47,209 nt of DNA, taken from the NCBI GenBank assembly GCA_947624355.1, contig CANQKI010000006.1, forward strand, positions 1-47,209, in the 5' to 3' direction. Position numbers and translations under genes: made by a program. Each line of letters begins with the position of its first letter. The first letter of the stretch is position 1. The stretch comes from an uncultured Clostridia bacterium (lineage in GTDB: Bacteria; Bacillota; Clostridia; Christensenellales; Aristaeellaceae). A model generated the notes under the pieces. It worked only from the letters and a program-made list of their open reading frames with translations. It ran no database searches and was not told the DNA's origin. Shown piece after piece: positions 33,887 to 42,182 of this stretch.

Positions 33887-34925
33887 CCAGATACTCCCGC
33901 ACGGCCCGGGCCATGGCCTCGGCCAGGTCGCCTTCCAGCTTTTTCGTAAACTGCCCCTTGATATACAGGGCCCCGCAGTCCTTGCCCCCGCACAGGGCGA
34001 TATCCGCCCCCCGGGCCTCGCCGGGCCCGTTCACCACGCAGCCCATAACGGCCACGGTGACGGGGGTTTCCACGTTGCCGAATTCCTTCGTCAGCCGCCG
34101 GGCGATCCCGGCCACGTCGATCTGCGTCCGGCCGCAGGTGGGGCAGGAAATGAATTCGATGCCCTGCCGCAGGTTCAGGGCCCGCAGGATAGATAATGCG
34201 GCCTCGGGCTCGTGAATGGGGTCCCCCGTCAGGGACACGCGCACCGTGTCGCCGATACCGTCCAGCAGCAGCGCCCCGATGCCGATGGCCGATTTCACCG
34301 TGCCCTGCCCGGGCAGCCCTGCCTCCGTGACCCCCAAATGCAGGGGGTAACCGCACAGACGGTCCATCAGCCGGTAAGCCTCCACCGTCAGGGGCACGCT
34401 GCTGGCCTTCAGGGAAATGACGATATCGTCAAAATGCGCTTCCTCCAGCATGCGGATATGGCGCAGGGCGCTTTCCACCATGCCCTTGGCCGTCACGCCG
34501 CCTTCCTTATCCAGAATATCCTTTTCCAGGGAGCCCGAATTGACCCCGATGCGGATGGGGATACGGTGGGCCCTGGCGCAGTCCGCCACCCGGCGCACGT
34601 TTTCGGCGTTGCCGATGTTGCCCGGGTTGATGCGCAGCTTCTGGATGCCGTTTTCCATGGAAGCGATGGCCAGCCGGTGATCGAAATGGATATCGGCGCA
34701 AAGGGGCACGGGGCTGCGGTCCGCCAGCGTCCGCACGGCCCCGGCGCAGGCCCGGTCATAGACGGAAATACGTACCAGGTCGCATCCGGCGGCGGCCAGA
34801 GCCTTAATCTGCTCCAGGGTGGCCGCCGTATCGCGGGTATCCGTATTGGTCATGGACTGAACGGACACCCGGGCGCCGCCGCCGATTGGCAAACTGCCCG
34901 CCCAGACCTTTTTCTTTTCGCTCAT
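33873..34925 (-). CDS. ispG: 4-hydroxy-3-methylbut-2-enyl-diphosphate synthase (flavodoxin/ferredoxin)
   Basis: 350 residues; catalyses the penultimate MEP-pathway step, reductive opening of methylerythritol cyclodiphosphate with a [4Fe-4S] cluster. The TIM-barrel half starts VSVQSMTNTDTRD and has CADIHFDHRLA and INPGNIG. The cluster ligands are in CPTCGRTQ and MGCVVNGPGEA (three Cys and a Glu). It is the short bacterial type. The start ATG 34925 has AAAGGGG eight bases upstream; ATG 34946, which overlaps the rseP stop in ATGA fashion, lacks a ribosome-binding site. Confidence 0.96.
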   Translation of the reverse strand: MSEKKKVWAGSLPIGGGARVSVQSMTNTDTRDTAATLEQIKALAAAGCDLVRISVYDRACAGAVRTLADRSPVPLCADIHFDHRLAIASMENGIQKLRINPGNIGNAENVRRVADCARAHRIPIRIGVNSGSLEKDILDKEGGVTAKGMVESALRHIRMLEEAHFDDIVISLKASSVPLTVEAYRLMDRLCGYPLHLGVTEAGLPGQGTVKSAIGIGALLLDGIGDTVRVSLTGDPIHEPEAALSILRALNLRQGIEFISCPTCGRTQIDVAGIARRLTKEFGNVETPVTVAVMGCVVNGPGEARGADIALCGGKDCGALYIKGQFTKKLEGDLAEAMARAVREYLDDVR

Positions 34926-34942
34926 GGTGTTTCCCCTTTGCT

Positions 34943-36040
34943 TCATTGGAAAATATGCAGGATGTCCTTGCAGGTCATAAACAGCATCAGGCCCATCAGC
35001 AGGGCGTACCCCGTCATGTGCACCGCCGCCTCGATTTTCTGGTTGACGGGCTTGCGGCGAATGGCCTCGATGAGCAGGAAGATGATCCGGCTGCCGTCCA
35101 GCCCCGGAATGGGAATCAGGTTGAACAGCCCCAGGTTCACCGAAATCATCACCAGCAGCTGCAGGTACATTTCCCAGCCGTTCTGCCGGGTTTCCTCCGC
35201 GATCAACTGCACGATGCCAACCGGCCCGGCGGACTGATCGAAGCCCTCTCCCGTGGTCAGCATGGTCTTAAGCCCGCTGAGGATAGCGCCCCCTGCCCGG
35301 ACGCAGTAATCGGCTGCCAGGGGAATGGCCTCGAAGAAGGTTACGGGCACGGCCCCCCGCAGCACTTCATACCCCACCGTAATGCCGATGAGGGGGCGGC
35401 CCTCCGCCTTGCTGTAATCCGGCGTGACGGAAACGAACACAAATTCGCTGTCCCCCGCCGCATTCTTCCGCTCCAGCACCAGATCGATGGGGGGCTCCCC
35501 CGCCTGATAGGCGCTGATCATGGCCACGGCGGGGAGGTTTCCGTCCTCCGTAACGCCCTCCATCTTTTGCCCGTTCACCTGGTCGATGATATCCCCGGGC
35601 AGAATGCCCGCTTCCGCGGCGGGGCCCCCCGCCGTCACGTCGCTGATGACGGCGCGGCCCACGGCGTCCTGACCGGCAGCGGCAAAGAGGATCACCGCCG
35701 CGATGAAAGCCAGCACAAAGTTCATGACCGGGCCCATGGCGATGGTAATCATCCGCTTCCAGGGGGCAAAGCGGTTGATGCAGCGGGGATCCTGCTGTTC
35801 CTTCCCCTCGGTATCGTCCTCGCCGTAAAACATGCAGTAGCCCCCGGCGGGGATCAGGCGAAGGAAAAACTGGGTCTCGTGCTTTTTGCTTTTCCAGGAA
35901 ACCAGCCTGGGGCCGAAGCCGATGGCAAATTCCTTCACCGGAATACCCGTCAGCCGGGCGGCAAAAAAGTGGCCGCACTCATGGATCATCACCATGACGC
36001 CCAGCATCACAATGGCCGCCAGAATAAAGAATAGGTTCAT
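34943..36040 (-). CDS. rseP: RIP metalloprotease RseP/RasP (site-2 protease)
   Basis: A 365-residue membrane zinc protease that cleaves transmembrane segments of anti-sigma factors and signal peptides. The zinc site MIHECGHFFAAR (HExxH, about residues 20-24) is in the first helix. The second metal-ligand motif is NLIPIPGLDGSRI. A PDZ domain spans about 130-230, including AEAGILPGDIIDQVNGQKM. It lies between dxr and ispG as in many Clostridia and Bacilli. Length, topology and motifs are typical. The cognate anti-sigma factor is not in the window. Confidence 0.95.
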   Translation of the reverse strand: MNLFFILAAIVMLGVMVMIHECGHFFAARLTGIPVKEFAIGFGPRLVSWKSKKHETQFFLRLIPAGGYCMFYGEDDTEGKEQQDPRCINRFAPWKRMITIAMGPVMNFVLAFIAAVILFAAAGQDAVGRAVISDVTAGGPAAEAGILPGDIIDQVNGQKMEGVTEDGNLPAVAMISAYQAGEPPIDLVLERKNAAGDSEFVFVSVTPDYSKAEGRPLIGITVGYEVLRGAVPVTFFEAIPLAADYCVRAGGAILSGLKTMLTTGEGFDQSAGPVGIVQLIAEETRQNGWEMYLQLLVMISVNLGLFNLIPIPGLDGSRIIFLLIEAIRRKPVNQKIEAAVHMTGYALLMGLMLFMTCKDILHIFQ

Positions 36041-36058
36041 ACTGCCTCCAGCCGCGTT

Positions 36059-37210
36059 TTATTGCCGTGCCATCCGTTCCCGGGCCGTCTGCCGGGCCCG
36101 GGCGTCGGCCGCCTCCACCTCCGCCAGCGTTCCGGCGGGCAGGTGGCCCCATTTCTGCAGCGTGTCGTCCACAATCTCATAGATTTGGCCGAAAGCGATT
36201 TTTCCATCCAGGAAGGCGTACACCGCTTCCTCGTTGGCGGCGTTCAGCACGCAGGCCGCCGCGCCCCCCTGGCGCAGGGCCTGATAGGCCATGGGGATGG
36301 CGGGGAATCTGTCAAAGTCGGGGGCTTCAAAGGTGAGCGTGCCGACCTGCGGCAACTGCAGGGGCCGGACGCCCGTTTCCAGGCGCTCTGGATACGTGAC
36401 GGCGTACAGAATGGGCAGCCGCATATCGGGCACGCCCATCTGGGCGATAACCCCGCCGTCCCTGAACTCCACCGCCGAATGCACGATGGACTGGGGGTGG
36501 ATCACCACCTGAATCTGATCGGGATCCGCGTGGAAAAGCCATTTTGCCTCGATGATTTCCAGGGCTTTATTGAACATGGTAGCGCTGTCCACAGTAATTT
36601 TGGCCCCCATGTTCCAGGTGGGATGGCCCAGGGCTTCCCGGGGCGCGGCACGGCGCATTTTTTCCTTTTCCCAGGTGCGGAAGGGGCCGCCGGAAGCCGT
36701 CAGCAATATGCGGGTATAGGGATTGCCCTCCGCCCCCCGCAGGCACTGGAAAATGGCGCTGTGCTCGCTGTCCACGGGCAGCAGCGTGGGGCCGGATTCC
36801 GTTTCCGGGCAGGCGGCCATCACCATTTCGCCCCCGGCCACCAAAGCCTCCTTATTGGCCAGCAGTACCCGCTTGCCCGCCTGCCGGGCCGCCAGCACGG
36901 CGCGAAGACCGCGCACGCCCACCACGGACACCAGCACGTCCTGCCCCTCGCTTTCCCGGGCGACGGTTTCCAGCGCGTCCTCGCCAAACAGGAAGCGGCA
37001 GAAGGATAAATCTTCCGGAATTTCAATGGTTTCCATTCCCGTCAGCGCCGCCAGCCGGGGCCGGAAAATGCGTACCTGCTCAAATAAAAGCGCCGCGTTC
37101 CTGCGGGCGGCCAGAGCCGTCACAGAAAAGCGGTCGGGATGCAGAGAAAGTACCTCCAGCGCCTGGCGGCCGATGGAGCCCGTGCTGCCCAGAATCGCAA
37201 TACCGCGCAT
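36059..37210 (-). CDS. dxr: 1-deoxy-D-xylulose 5-phosphate reductoisomerase
   Basis: 383 residues; the first committed MEP-pathway step, using NADPH and a divalent metal. The nucleotide-binding motif GSTGSIGRQALEV is at residues 8-20. The metal site is in LLPVDSEHSAIFQ (Asp and Glu), the substrate-binding flexible loop follows around SGGPFR, and HPTWNMGAKITVDSATMFNK completes the active site. The operon carries dxr and ispG together; other MEP genes are not in view. Confidence 0.96.
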   Translation of the reverse strand: MRGIAILGSTGSIGRQALEVLSLHPDRFSVTALAARRNAALLFEQVRIFRPRLAALTGMETIEIPEDLSFCRFLFGEDALETVARESEGQDVLVSVVGVRGLRAVLAARQAGKRVLLANKEALVAGGEMVMAACPETESGPTLLPVDSEHSAIFQCLRGAEGNPYTRILLTASGGPFRTWEKEKMRRAAPREALGHPTWNMGAKITVDSATMFNKALEIIEAKWLFHADPDQIQVVIHPQSIVHSAVEFRDGGVIAQMGVPDMRLPILYAVTYPERLETGVRPLQLPQVGTLTFEAPDFDRFPAIPMAYQALRQGGAAACVLNAANEEAVYAFLDGKIAFGQIYEIVDDTLQKWGHLPAGTLAEVEAADARARQTARERMARQ

Positions 37211-37229
37211 AATGATCCTTTCCTGCCCG

Positions 37230-38039
37230 TCAGCCGAAGGGCCTGAGATTGAGATAGACGTACAGTACCACCGTGGCCCAGTATACGCTGTCCAGCCGGT
37301 CCATCATGCCGCCGTGGCCCGGGAAAATGGAGCCGTAATCCTTGATGCCGCAGTGGCGCTTGATGAGGGAGGCAAACAGGTCCCCCGTCTGCCCGGCCAG
37401 GCCGCCCACCACCCCCAGCACCAGAAAGTGCCAGACGGGCGGCATCTCCATGAAAGCGGAAAAAACGGCGTAAAGCAGCATTGCGGCCGCTACGCTGCCC
37501 CCCAGCCCGGCCAGCGCCCCCTCCACCGACTTATTGTAGCTGACGGCGGGGCACAGCTTGCGCTTTCCGAACCGGCTGCCGATGAAATAGGCCAGCATAT
37601 CCCCCACCAGGGGCACCGCGAAAGCCATCAGGATGAGCAGCAGCTGCCGCGTCCTGTCCGGCTGGCTGGCCAGGCCCAGCATGCACATGCCGGGCAGCAG
37701 CACGCAGAAAAGGGGCAGGATGGACACCAGCAGGTCCTCCAGCCGGGGCTCGCTCCGGTACATCACCACCAGGGACACCAGCATGCACGCCCCCGCCACC
37801 AGCGGCATCAGGTAGGACACGCTGTGCTGCATGGTGAACAGCGGAATGGACAGCACCAGGCACAGCCAGCTGGGCCACTGCACGGGCCGGTGCCCCGCCT
37901 CCCCCAGGGCGCGGAACACCTCGTACATGCTCAGGCAGATGGACGCCATATACAGAATGGAAAACACCCAGCCCCCCAGCGCCAGCGCCGCCCCCAGGGC
38001 GACCACCAGGCACGCGCCGGTGATGATTCGGGTCATCAT
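37230..38039 (-). CDS. cdsA: Phosphatidate cytidylyltransferase
   Basis: A 269-residue integral membrane enzyme making CDP-diacylglycerol from CTP and phosphatidate. About eight hydrophobic helices; the family signature SLIKRHCGIKDYGSIFPGHG then GMMDRLDS lies near the C-terminus. The uppS stop and the cdsA start form ATGATGA, so the two genes are coupled. GGAGG lies five bases before the first ATG (38039), and ATG 38036 is an alternative. The longer in-frame start at 38123 lies within uppS. Its product feeds the PgsA encoded 2 kb upstream in the same direction. Confidence 0.95.
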   Translation of the reverse strand: MMTRIITGACLVVALGAALALGGWVFSILYMASICLSMYEVFRALGEAGHRPVQWPSWLCLVLSIPLFTMQHSVSYLMPLVAGACMLVSLVVMYRSEPRLEDLLVSILPLFCVLLPGMCMLGLASQPDRTRQLLLILMAFAVPLVGDMLAYFIGSRFGKRKLCPAVSYNKSVEGALAGLGGSVAAAMLLYAVFSAFMEMPPVWHFLVLGVVGGLAGQTGDLFASLIKRHCGIKDYGSIFPGHGGMMDRLDSVYWATVVLYVYLNLRPFG

Positions 38040-38752
38040 TCGTTCCGTCCTCCAAATCTCCTGTCCCGCCCGGCAAATTCCCGGAGGGCCCGGTGATAGT
38101 GATCCAATGTGAAATCGGGCCACAGCACGGTGGGAAACTCAAATTCCGCATAGGCGCACTGGTACAGGAGGAAATTGCTCAGCCGCATTTCGCCGCTGGT
38201 GCGGATCAGCAAATCGACATCGGGCAGGCCCTTCGTATAGAGGGCCTGCGCCAGGGTTTCCTCGGTGATTTCGTCCGGGGTCATTTCGCCCTTCCGCACC
38301 CGTTCCGCCAGCGTCCGGGCCGCCAGGACCAGCTCGGCCCGGCCCCCGTAATTGAGGGCAATGTTCAGATGAAGGCCCGTGTTGCCCTTCGTGCGTTCCT
38401 CGGCGGATACAACGGCCTGACGCTGCTTTTCGGGCAGACCCGCCTTATCCCCCAAAATGCGGATGCACACGTTTTTTTCGTCCAGTTCGTCGATTTCGGA
38501 GGAAAAGAATTCCAGCAGCAGCCCCATCAGCGCGTCCACCTCCTGGGGATCGCGCTTCCAGTTTTCGGTGGAAAAGGCATAGAGGGAAAGGGCCTCGATG
38601 CCAAGATCGCTGCTCTCCCGGATAATGCTGCGCAGGGCCTCCACCCCCTGGCGGTGGCCCAGCGCTATTTTGATTTTATGCTGTTTCGCCCAGCGCCCAT
38701 TCCCATCCATGATGATGGCCACATGGCGGGGCAAGCGGGCAAATTCGCTCAT
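38036..38752 (-). CDS. uppS: Undecaprenyl diphosphate synthase
   Basis: A 238-residue cis-prenyltransferase that makes the C55 lipid carrier for peptidoglycan. AIIMDGNGRWAK holds the catalytic Asp, LYAFSTENWKR follows, and RTSGEMRLSNFLLYQCAYAEFEF is the C-terminal diphosphate-binding signature. The start ATG 38752 overlaps the stop of the upstream 68-codon gene (ATGA), with GGAGG about eleven bases before it. An in-frame start at 38821 lies inside that gene. Confidence 0.95.
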   Translation of the reverse strand: MSEFARLPRHVAIIMDGNGRWAKQHKIKIALGHRQGVEALRSIIRESSDLGIEALSLYAFSTENWKRDPQEVDALMGLLLEFFSSEIDELDEKNVCIRILGDKAGLPEKQRQAVVSAEERTKGNTGLHLNIALNYGGRAELVLAARTLAERVRKGEMTPDEITEETLAQALYTKGLPDVDLLIRTSGEMRLSNFLLYQCAYAEFEFPTVLWPDFTLDHYHRALREFAGRDRRFGGRNE

Positions 38753-38955
38753 TCGATTTCTTTCCTCCGGGGCGCGCCGTCCAGAAACCGGGCGGCCACC
38801 CAGGTATTTCCCCGGCAGCAAAGGACGCGCAGGGTGCCCTCCCGCCGCGTTTCCCCGTTTCTTTGGGGCGCGGCGGTTTCCACGATCCGGATCTTCTCCC
38901 TGTCTGGCGCGGCCTGAAGGGCCTTTTCAGCCGGGCGGCCCAGCGCGTTATCCAT
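38749..38955 (-). CDS. Uncharacterised 68-aa protein fused into the frr-uppS junction
   Basis: I do not recognise the family. The gene starts in an ATGA overlap with the frr stop and ends in an ATGA overlap with the uppS start, so it fills the gap exactly. The protein is Arg/Ala-rich with a probable N-terminal helix. The C-terminal half, TLRVLCCRGNTWVAARFLDG, looks like a beta-hairpin with a Cys pair. No signal peptide or membrane helix. Base composition matches the neighbours. The best evidence is the double 4-nt coupling, which chance rarely gives. The ribosome-binding site for its own start is weak (AAGGAG about 14 bases away), so it probably relies on ribosomes finishing frr. Confidence 0.7.
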   Translation of the reverse strand: MDNALGRPAEKALQAAPDREKIRIVETAAPQRNGETRREGTLRVLCCRGNTWVAARFLDGAPRRKEIE

Positions 38956-39512
38956 CAGACGGACATGATCTCCTTTTCCTTTTCGGCGGCGACTTTATCC
39001 ACGTCCTTGATCTGGGCGTCGGTGAGCTTCTGCAGCTCATCCTCGGCCTTGCGCTGGTCATCCTCGGTGATCTGGGAATCCTTCTTGAGCTTTTTGAACT
39101 GCTCCATGGCGTCCCGGCGCATGCTGCGGATGGCCACCTTGGCCTCCTCCGCGCCCTTGCGGACCACTTTGGTCAGCTCTTTCCGGCGCTCTTCATTGAG
39201 CTCCGGCACCACCAGGCGGATCACCTTGCCGTCGTTGGAGGGGTTCATGCCCAGGTCGCTCTTCTGGATGGCCTTTTCCACCAGCGGAATGGCCTTGGGG
39301 TCCCACAGGGAGATGGTGAGCAGCCGGGGCTCCGGGCTGTTGATATTGCCCATTTGCTTGAGGGGGGTGGCGGTGCCGTAGTAATCCACCACGATCCTGT
39401 CCAGAATCTGGGGATTGGCGCGGCCGGCACGAAGGGACAGCATATCCTTCTGGTAGAAGGCCACCGTTTTTTCCATCTTGCCTTTGCATTCGTCAATGAC
39501 AGCGTGGTACAT
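38955..39512 (-). CDS. frr: Ribosome recycling factor
   Basis: 185 residues, the standard length. It splits post-termination ribosomes with EF-G. SLRAGRANPQILDRIVVDYYG and TPLKQMGNI are the hallmark N-terminal segments. The C-terminal helix pair contains IRSMRRDAMEQFKKLKK and DQRKAEDELQKLTD. It heads the long operon, with its own promoter. The usual upstream partner pyrH, and tsf and rpsB, are absent; a CDF transporter gene lies there instead. Confidence 0.97.
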   Translation of the reverse strand: MYHAVIDECKGKMEKTVAFYQKDMLSLRAGRANPQILDRIVVDYYGTATPLKQMGNINSPEPRLLTISLWDPKAIPLVEKAIQKSDLGMNPSNDGKVIRLVVPELNEERRKELTKVVRKGAEEAKVAIRSMRRDAMEQFKKLKKDSQITEDDQRKAEDELQKLTDAQIKDVDKVAAEKEKEIMSV

Positions 39513-39545
39513 TCTTCTTCCTCCGTTCCTGTTGATCTTATCTGT

Positions 39546-39574
39546 ATTTTACCCTCTTTTGCCCAATTAGGCAA
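39546..39574 (-). promoter_or_regulatory. Promoter of the frr-uppS-cdsA-dxr-rseP-ispG-polC operon
   Basis: On the minus strand TTGCCT (39574-39569), 17 bp, then TAAAAT (39551-39546), 34 bp before the frr start. TTGCC/GGCAA around the -35 forms a small inverted repeat, which could be a weak terminator for the upstream CDF gene or an operator. Confidence 0.65.
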
Positions 39575-39592
39575 GAGCAAAAAACATCCGCT

Positions 39593-40765
39593 TCATTCCT
39601 GGAAATAGTCCCGGTCAAAGTGCACGATGCAGTTGTACCGGGGGTCGACCGTCCGTGCATGGGCGCAGATGCCGCTGCGCAGTGAATCCTCTCCCCGGAA
39701 ATCGGGGGGCAGAAGCACGTCGAACACCAGGTTGATCTGCTTGTTGCCGGGCACCCGCCGGAAATCGTGAAGCCTGAGGGGCGGGTCCATCCGGCTCAGG
39801 TAGCTTTGCATGGCGGCCTTGGCGGCCTCGGTCTTTTCGTCGCCGGTGAGGATGGGGTCCATGTGGATGCAGATGGGAATCTGCAATTCCTGGGCCACTT
39901 CCCGCTCGGCATGGTCGATGACCTCGTGAATCTGCACCAGGTCGCTGTCCGCCGCCACTTCGGCATGGATGGAGGCAAAGGCCCGGCCCGGGCCGTAATC
40001 GTGAATCACCAGGTCGTGCACCCCCAGGATGCCGGGATCCCGGGTGACGATTTCCACAATCTGCCGGCCCAGCTCCCGGTCGGGCTTGCCGCCAAGCAGC
40101 CTTGTCACCGTATCCCGCAGCACGTCCCAGGCGGCCTTCAGCACCAGCAGCGACACAATGGCCCCCACAAACCCGTCGATGGGCCAGCCAAGGAGCAGCG
40201 TCACCAGGGCAGAAACCGTCACGGCCCCCGTGGCCATTACGTCGCTCAGGCTGTCTTTGGAGGCGGCCAGCAGGGTGGGGTTATCCGTGCGGGAACCCAG
40301 CGCCCGGTAGAACCGGGCCATCCAGAGCTTCACAACGATGCCAACCGCCAGCAGAATGACCGTGAGCCAGGAAAAGGCTGTGGCCTTGTTGGGATCGAGG
40401 ATGTTCTCCGCTGCGGAAATGAGCAGCTCCACCCCGAACACGGCAATGAGCACGCCCACCCCCAGGGCCCCCAGGTATTCCATGCGGCCGTGGCCGAAGG
40501 GGTGATCCTCGTCCGTCGGCTTCTGGGCCATGCGAACCGAAACCAGGGACACGAGCCCCGCCCCGGCGTCGGACAGGTTGTTCACCCCGTCCGCCGTCAC
40601 GGAGACCGAGCCGCACAGAAAGCCCAGCAGGATTTTCACAAAGGACAAAAGCAGATTCAGCCCCACGCCCGTCACCGAGCCCAGGATGCCGTACCGCTCC
40701 CGCACCTTCTGGTTCTTCGTGTCCTCCCAGTTCTTTACGAATTTTTTGATCAGCCAATCCGTCAA
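39593..40765 (-). CDS. Cation diffusion facilitator (CDF) metal exporter with extended C-terminus
   Basis: 390 residues; CDF exporters move Zn(II), Mn(II), Fe(II) or Co(II) out of the cell in exchange for protons. Metal-site motifs are in SVTADGVNNLSDAG (helix 2) and ASKDSLSDVMATGA (helix 5). HPFGHGRMEYL is the family loop. The usual cytoplasmic domain (VHDLVIHDYGPGRAFASIHAEV) is present. About 90 further residues follow, longer than the common 300-residue form, with LRLHDFRRVPG and VLLPPDF. The start is TTG at 40765 with GAGGGGG eight bases before it. It follows the FAD synthetase gene by 60 bp. The metal cannot be named. Confidence 0.9.
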   Translation of the reverse strand: MTDWLIKKFVKNWEDTKNQKVRERYGILGSVTGVGLNLLLSFVKILLGFLCGSVSVTADGVNNLSDAGAGLVSLVSVRMAQKPTDEDHPFGHGRMEYLGALGVGVLIAVFGVELLISAAENILDPNKATAFSWLTVILLAVGIVVKLWMARFYRALGSRTDNPTLLAASKDSLSDVMATGAVTVSALVTLLLGWPIDGFVGAIVSLLVLKAAWDVLRDTVTRLLGGKPDRELGRQIVEIVTRDPGILGVHDLVIHDYGPGRAFASIHAEVAADSDLVQIHEVIDHAEREVAQELQIPICIHMDPILTGDEKTEAAKAAMQSYLSRMDPPLRLHDFRRVPGNKQINLVFDVLLPPDFRGEDSLRSGICAHARTVDPRYNCIVHFDRDYFQE

Positions 40766-40825
40766 AACCCGATCCCCCTCTTTGATGTCCGCCGGTTCTA
40801 TAATTGCATGCGTCCTTTCGCCCTT

Positions 40826-41353
40826 TTATACCTCCCGGCCCAGCAGCCGGGCAGCCGTATCCCGGTCCCCTTCCTCCAGCGCTTTGCGGATGAGGGTGCT
40901 GGAAATCTTGCGCCCGTCAGGCAGCGTCACAGGCGGCACCACCGTGCAGCCGATTCCGTCCTTCCGGCACATGTCCGCCAGCTCGCCGACGCCCCATTTT
41001 CCCTGATAGCCGAACCTGTAATCCGGGCCGCAGACCACATGCCTGGCCCCCAGCTGCCCGACGATGATTTCCTCAAAAAAGCGGTCACCCGGCATATGCC
41101 GCAGCGCGTCGTCAAACGTGCTGGCCTCCACCCGGTCGGCCCCGCAGGCAAGAAGCAGCCGGGTGCGTTCATCCAATGTGGTCAGCAGCCTGCCCTTGCC
41201 GAACACCTCGCCGTCCAGGGTGTGCACGCACAGGGAAAGCCCTTCGGCGTCCGCGATCTGCCGGGCGATCCGGATCAATTGCCGGTGGCCGATATGCACC
41301 CCGTCGAAAAAGCCCAGGCACACCACGCTGGGCACGCCGTGATCCGAAATCAT
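40826..41353 (-). CDS. FAD synthetase (FMN adenylyltransferase) domain protein lacking the riboflavin kinase half
   Basis: 175 residues matching only the N-terminal nucleotidyltransferase part of RibF. Motifs: CLGFFDGVHIGHRQLI (the HxGH site), GPDYRFGYQGKW, and SSTLIRKALEEGD near the C-terminus. Bifunctional RibF continues for about 130 more residues as riboflavin kinase; here the frame stops a few residues after this point. Enzymatically it could adenylate FMN but not make it. The start ATG 41353 has GGGGAGG upstream; an in-frame ATG at 41380 is less well placed. It is first in a unit with the CDF gene. Confidence 0.88.
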   Translation of the reverse strand: MISDHGVPSVVCLGFFDGVHIGHRQLIRIARQIADAEGLSLCVHTLDGEVFGKGRLLTTLDERTRLLLACGADRVEASTFDDALRHMPGDRFFEEIIVGQLGARHVVCGPDYRFGYQGKWGVGELADMCRKDGIGCTVVPPVTLPDGRKISSTLIRKALEEGDRDTAARLLGREV

Positions 41354-41417
41354 AAACGCCTCCCCCGGCAATCCATCCAAAACCGTATTTCAGGCCGCCT
41401 ATCGATGCTTCTTTCTT

Positions 41418-41446
41418 ATTTTACCATAGTTTGGCTGTTCGTGCAA
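41418..41446 (-). promoter_or_regulatory. Promoter of the FAD synthetase-CDF pair
   Basis: On the minus strand TTGCAC (41446-41441), 17 bp, then TAAAAT (41423-41418) preceded by TGG (extended -10). Confidence 0.6.
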
Positions 41447-41459
41447 CCAAAAACACAGC

Positions 41460-41486
41460 AAAAAAGCGCGCCGCGAAGGACGCGCC
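41460..41486 (-). terminator. Terminator downstream of pgsA
   Basis: On the minus strand GCGCG pairs with CGCGC around a GC-rich, partly paired loop, followed by six T residues. Confidence 0.7.
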
Positions 41487-41505
41487 AAACAAATAAATAA
41501 AGCGG

Positions 41506-42075
41506 TTATTTCTGATTCTTCATTGCCTCCCGGTTCCACTGGATGCCCTGGCGGACGTAATAAGCCAGCGCACAGAGCGTCAGCCCCACGGCACACCACA
41601 ATACCGCAAGGTGCACGGGAAAGGCCGCGTGCGCCATAAACCAGCCGTGGAAGAAGCACAGGATCAGCGAACTGACCATCAACGTCTGGGCCGCCTTGCC
41701 GATAGGCGCGGCATATACGACCACATGCCGGTGCCACAGCACGATGCCGCCAATGGCCATCACCAGTTCCTTCCCCAGCAGAATCGCCGCGGCGGGCCAG
41801 GGAATGACCCCCTTGATGACCCAGCCCAGCATCACGCTGAGCACCATCAGCTTGTCGGCGGCAGGGTCCATCAGCTTGCCGAAGTCGGTAATCAGGCTGT
41901 ATTTCCGGGCAATGTAGCCGTCCAGAAGATCAGTCAGGCTGGCCGCGACAAAAACGGCCAGGGCGGCGTATTCCTGCCCGCGCATAAACAACGCCCAAAA
42001 AACCGGGATCAATGCTGCCCGGATCATGGTGAGCACATTGGGCACGTTCCAGATGCTTTCATGTCTGCCTTCCAA
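41506..42075 (-). CDS. pgsA: CDP-diacylglycerol-glycerol-3-phosphate 3-phosphatidyltransferase
   Basis: A 189-residue membrane enzyme making phosphatidylglycerophosphate from CDP-diacylglycerol. The CDP-alcohol phosphotransferase signature D-G-x2-A-R-x8-G-x3-D-x3-D is complete in LLDGYIARKYS and ITDFGKLMDPAADK. NVPNVLTMIRAALIPVF is the typical PgsA N-terminus. The start is TTG at 42075, preceded by AAAGGAG. It has its own promoter and terminator. It shares the CDP-diacylglycerol pathway with cdsA. Other alcohol acceptors are possible within the family, but PgsA is most likely. Confidence 0.9.
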   Translation of the reverse strand: MEGRHESIWNVPNVLTMIRAALIPVFWALFMRGQEYAALAVFVAASLTDLLDGYIARKYSLITDFGKLMDPAADKLMVLSVMLGWVIKGVIPWPAAAILLGKELVMAIGGIVLWHRHVVVYAAPIGKAAQTLMVSSLILCFFHGWFMAHAAFPVHLAVLWCAVGLTLCALAYYVRQGIQWNREAMKNQK

Positions 42076-42110
42076 GGGAGCGCTTCTCCTTTCTCTTCCG
42101 CATTTTCCTT

Positions 42111-42139
42111 ATTATAGCATTCCGCCAGACGGATTTCAA
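42111..42139 (-). promoter_or_regulatory. Promoter of pgsA
   Basis: On the minus strand TTGAAA (42139-42134), 17 bp, then a perfect TATAAT (42116-42111). Confidence 0.8.
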
Positions 42140-42182
42140 TAAAGTTCGCCTGCTGATTTGATAAGAATTTTTTCATCCGGCT

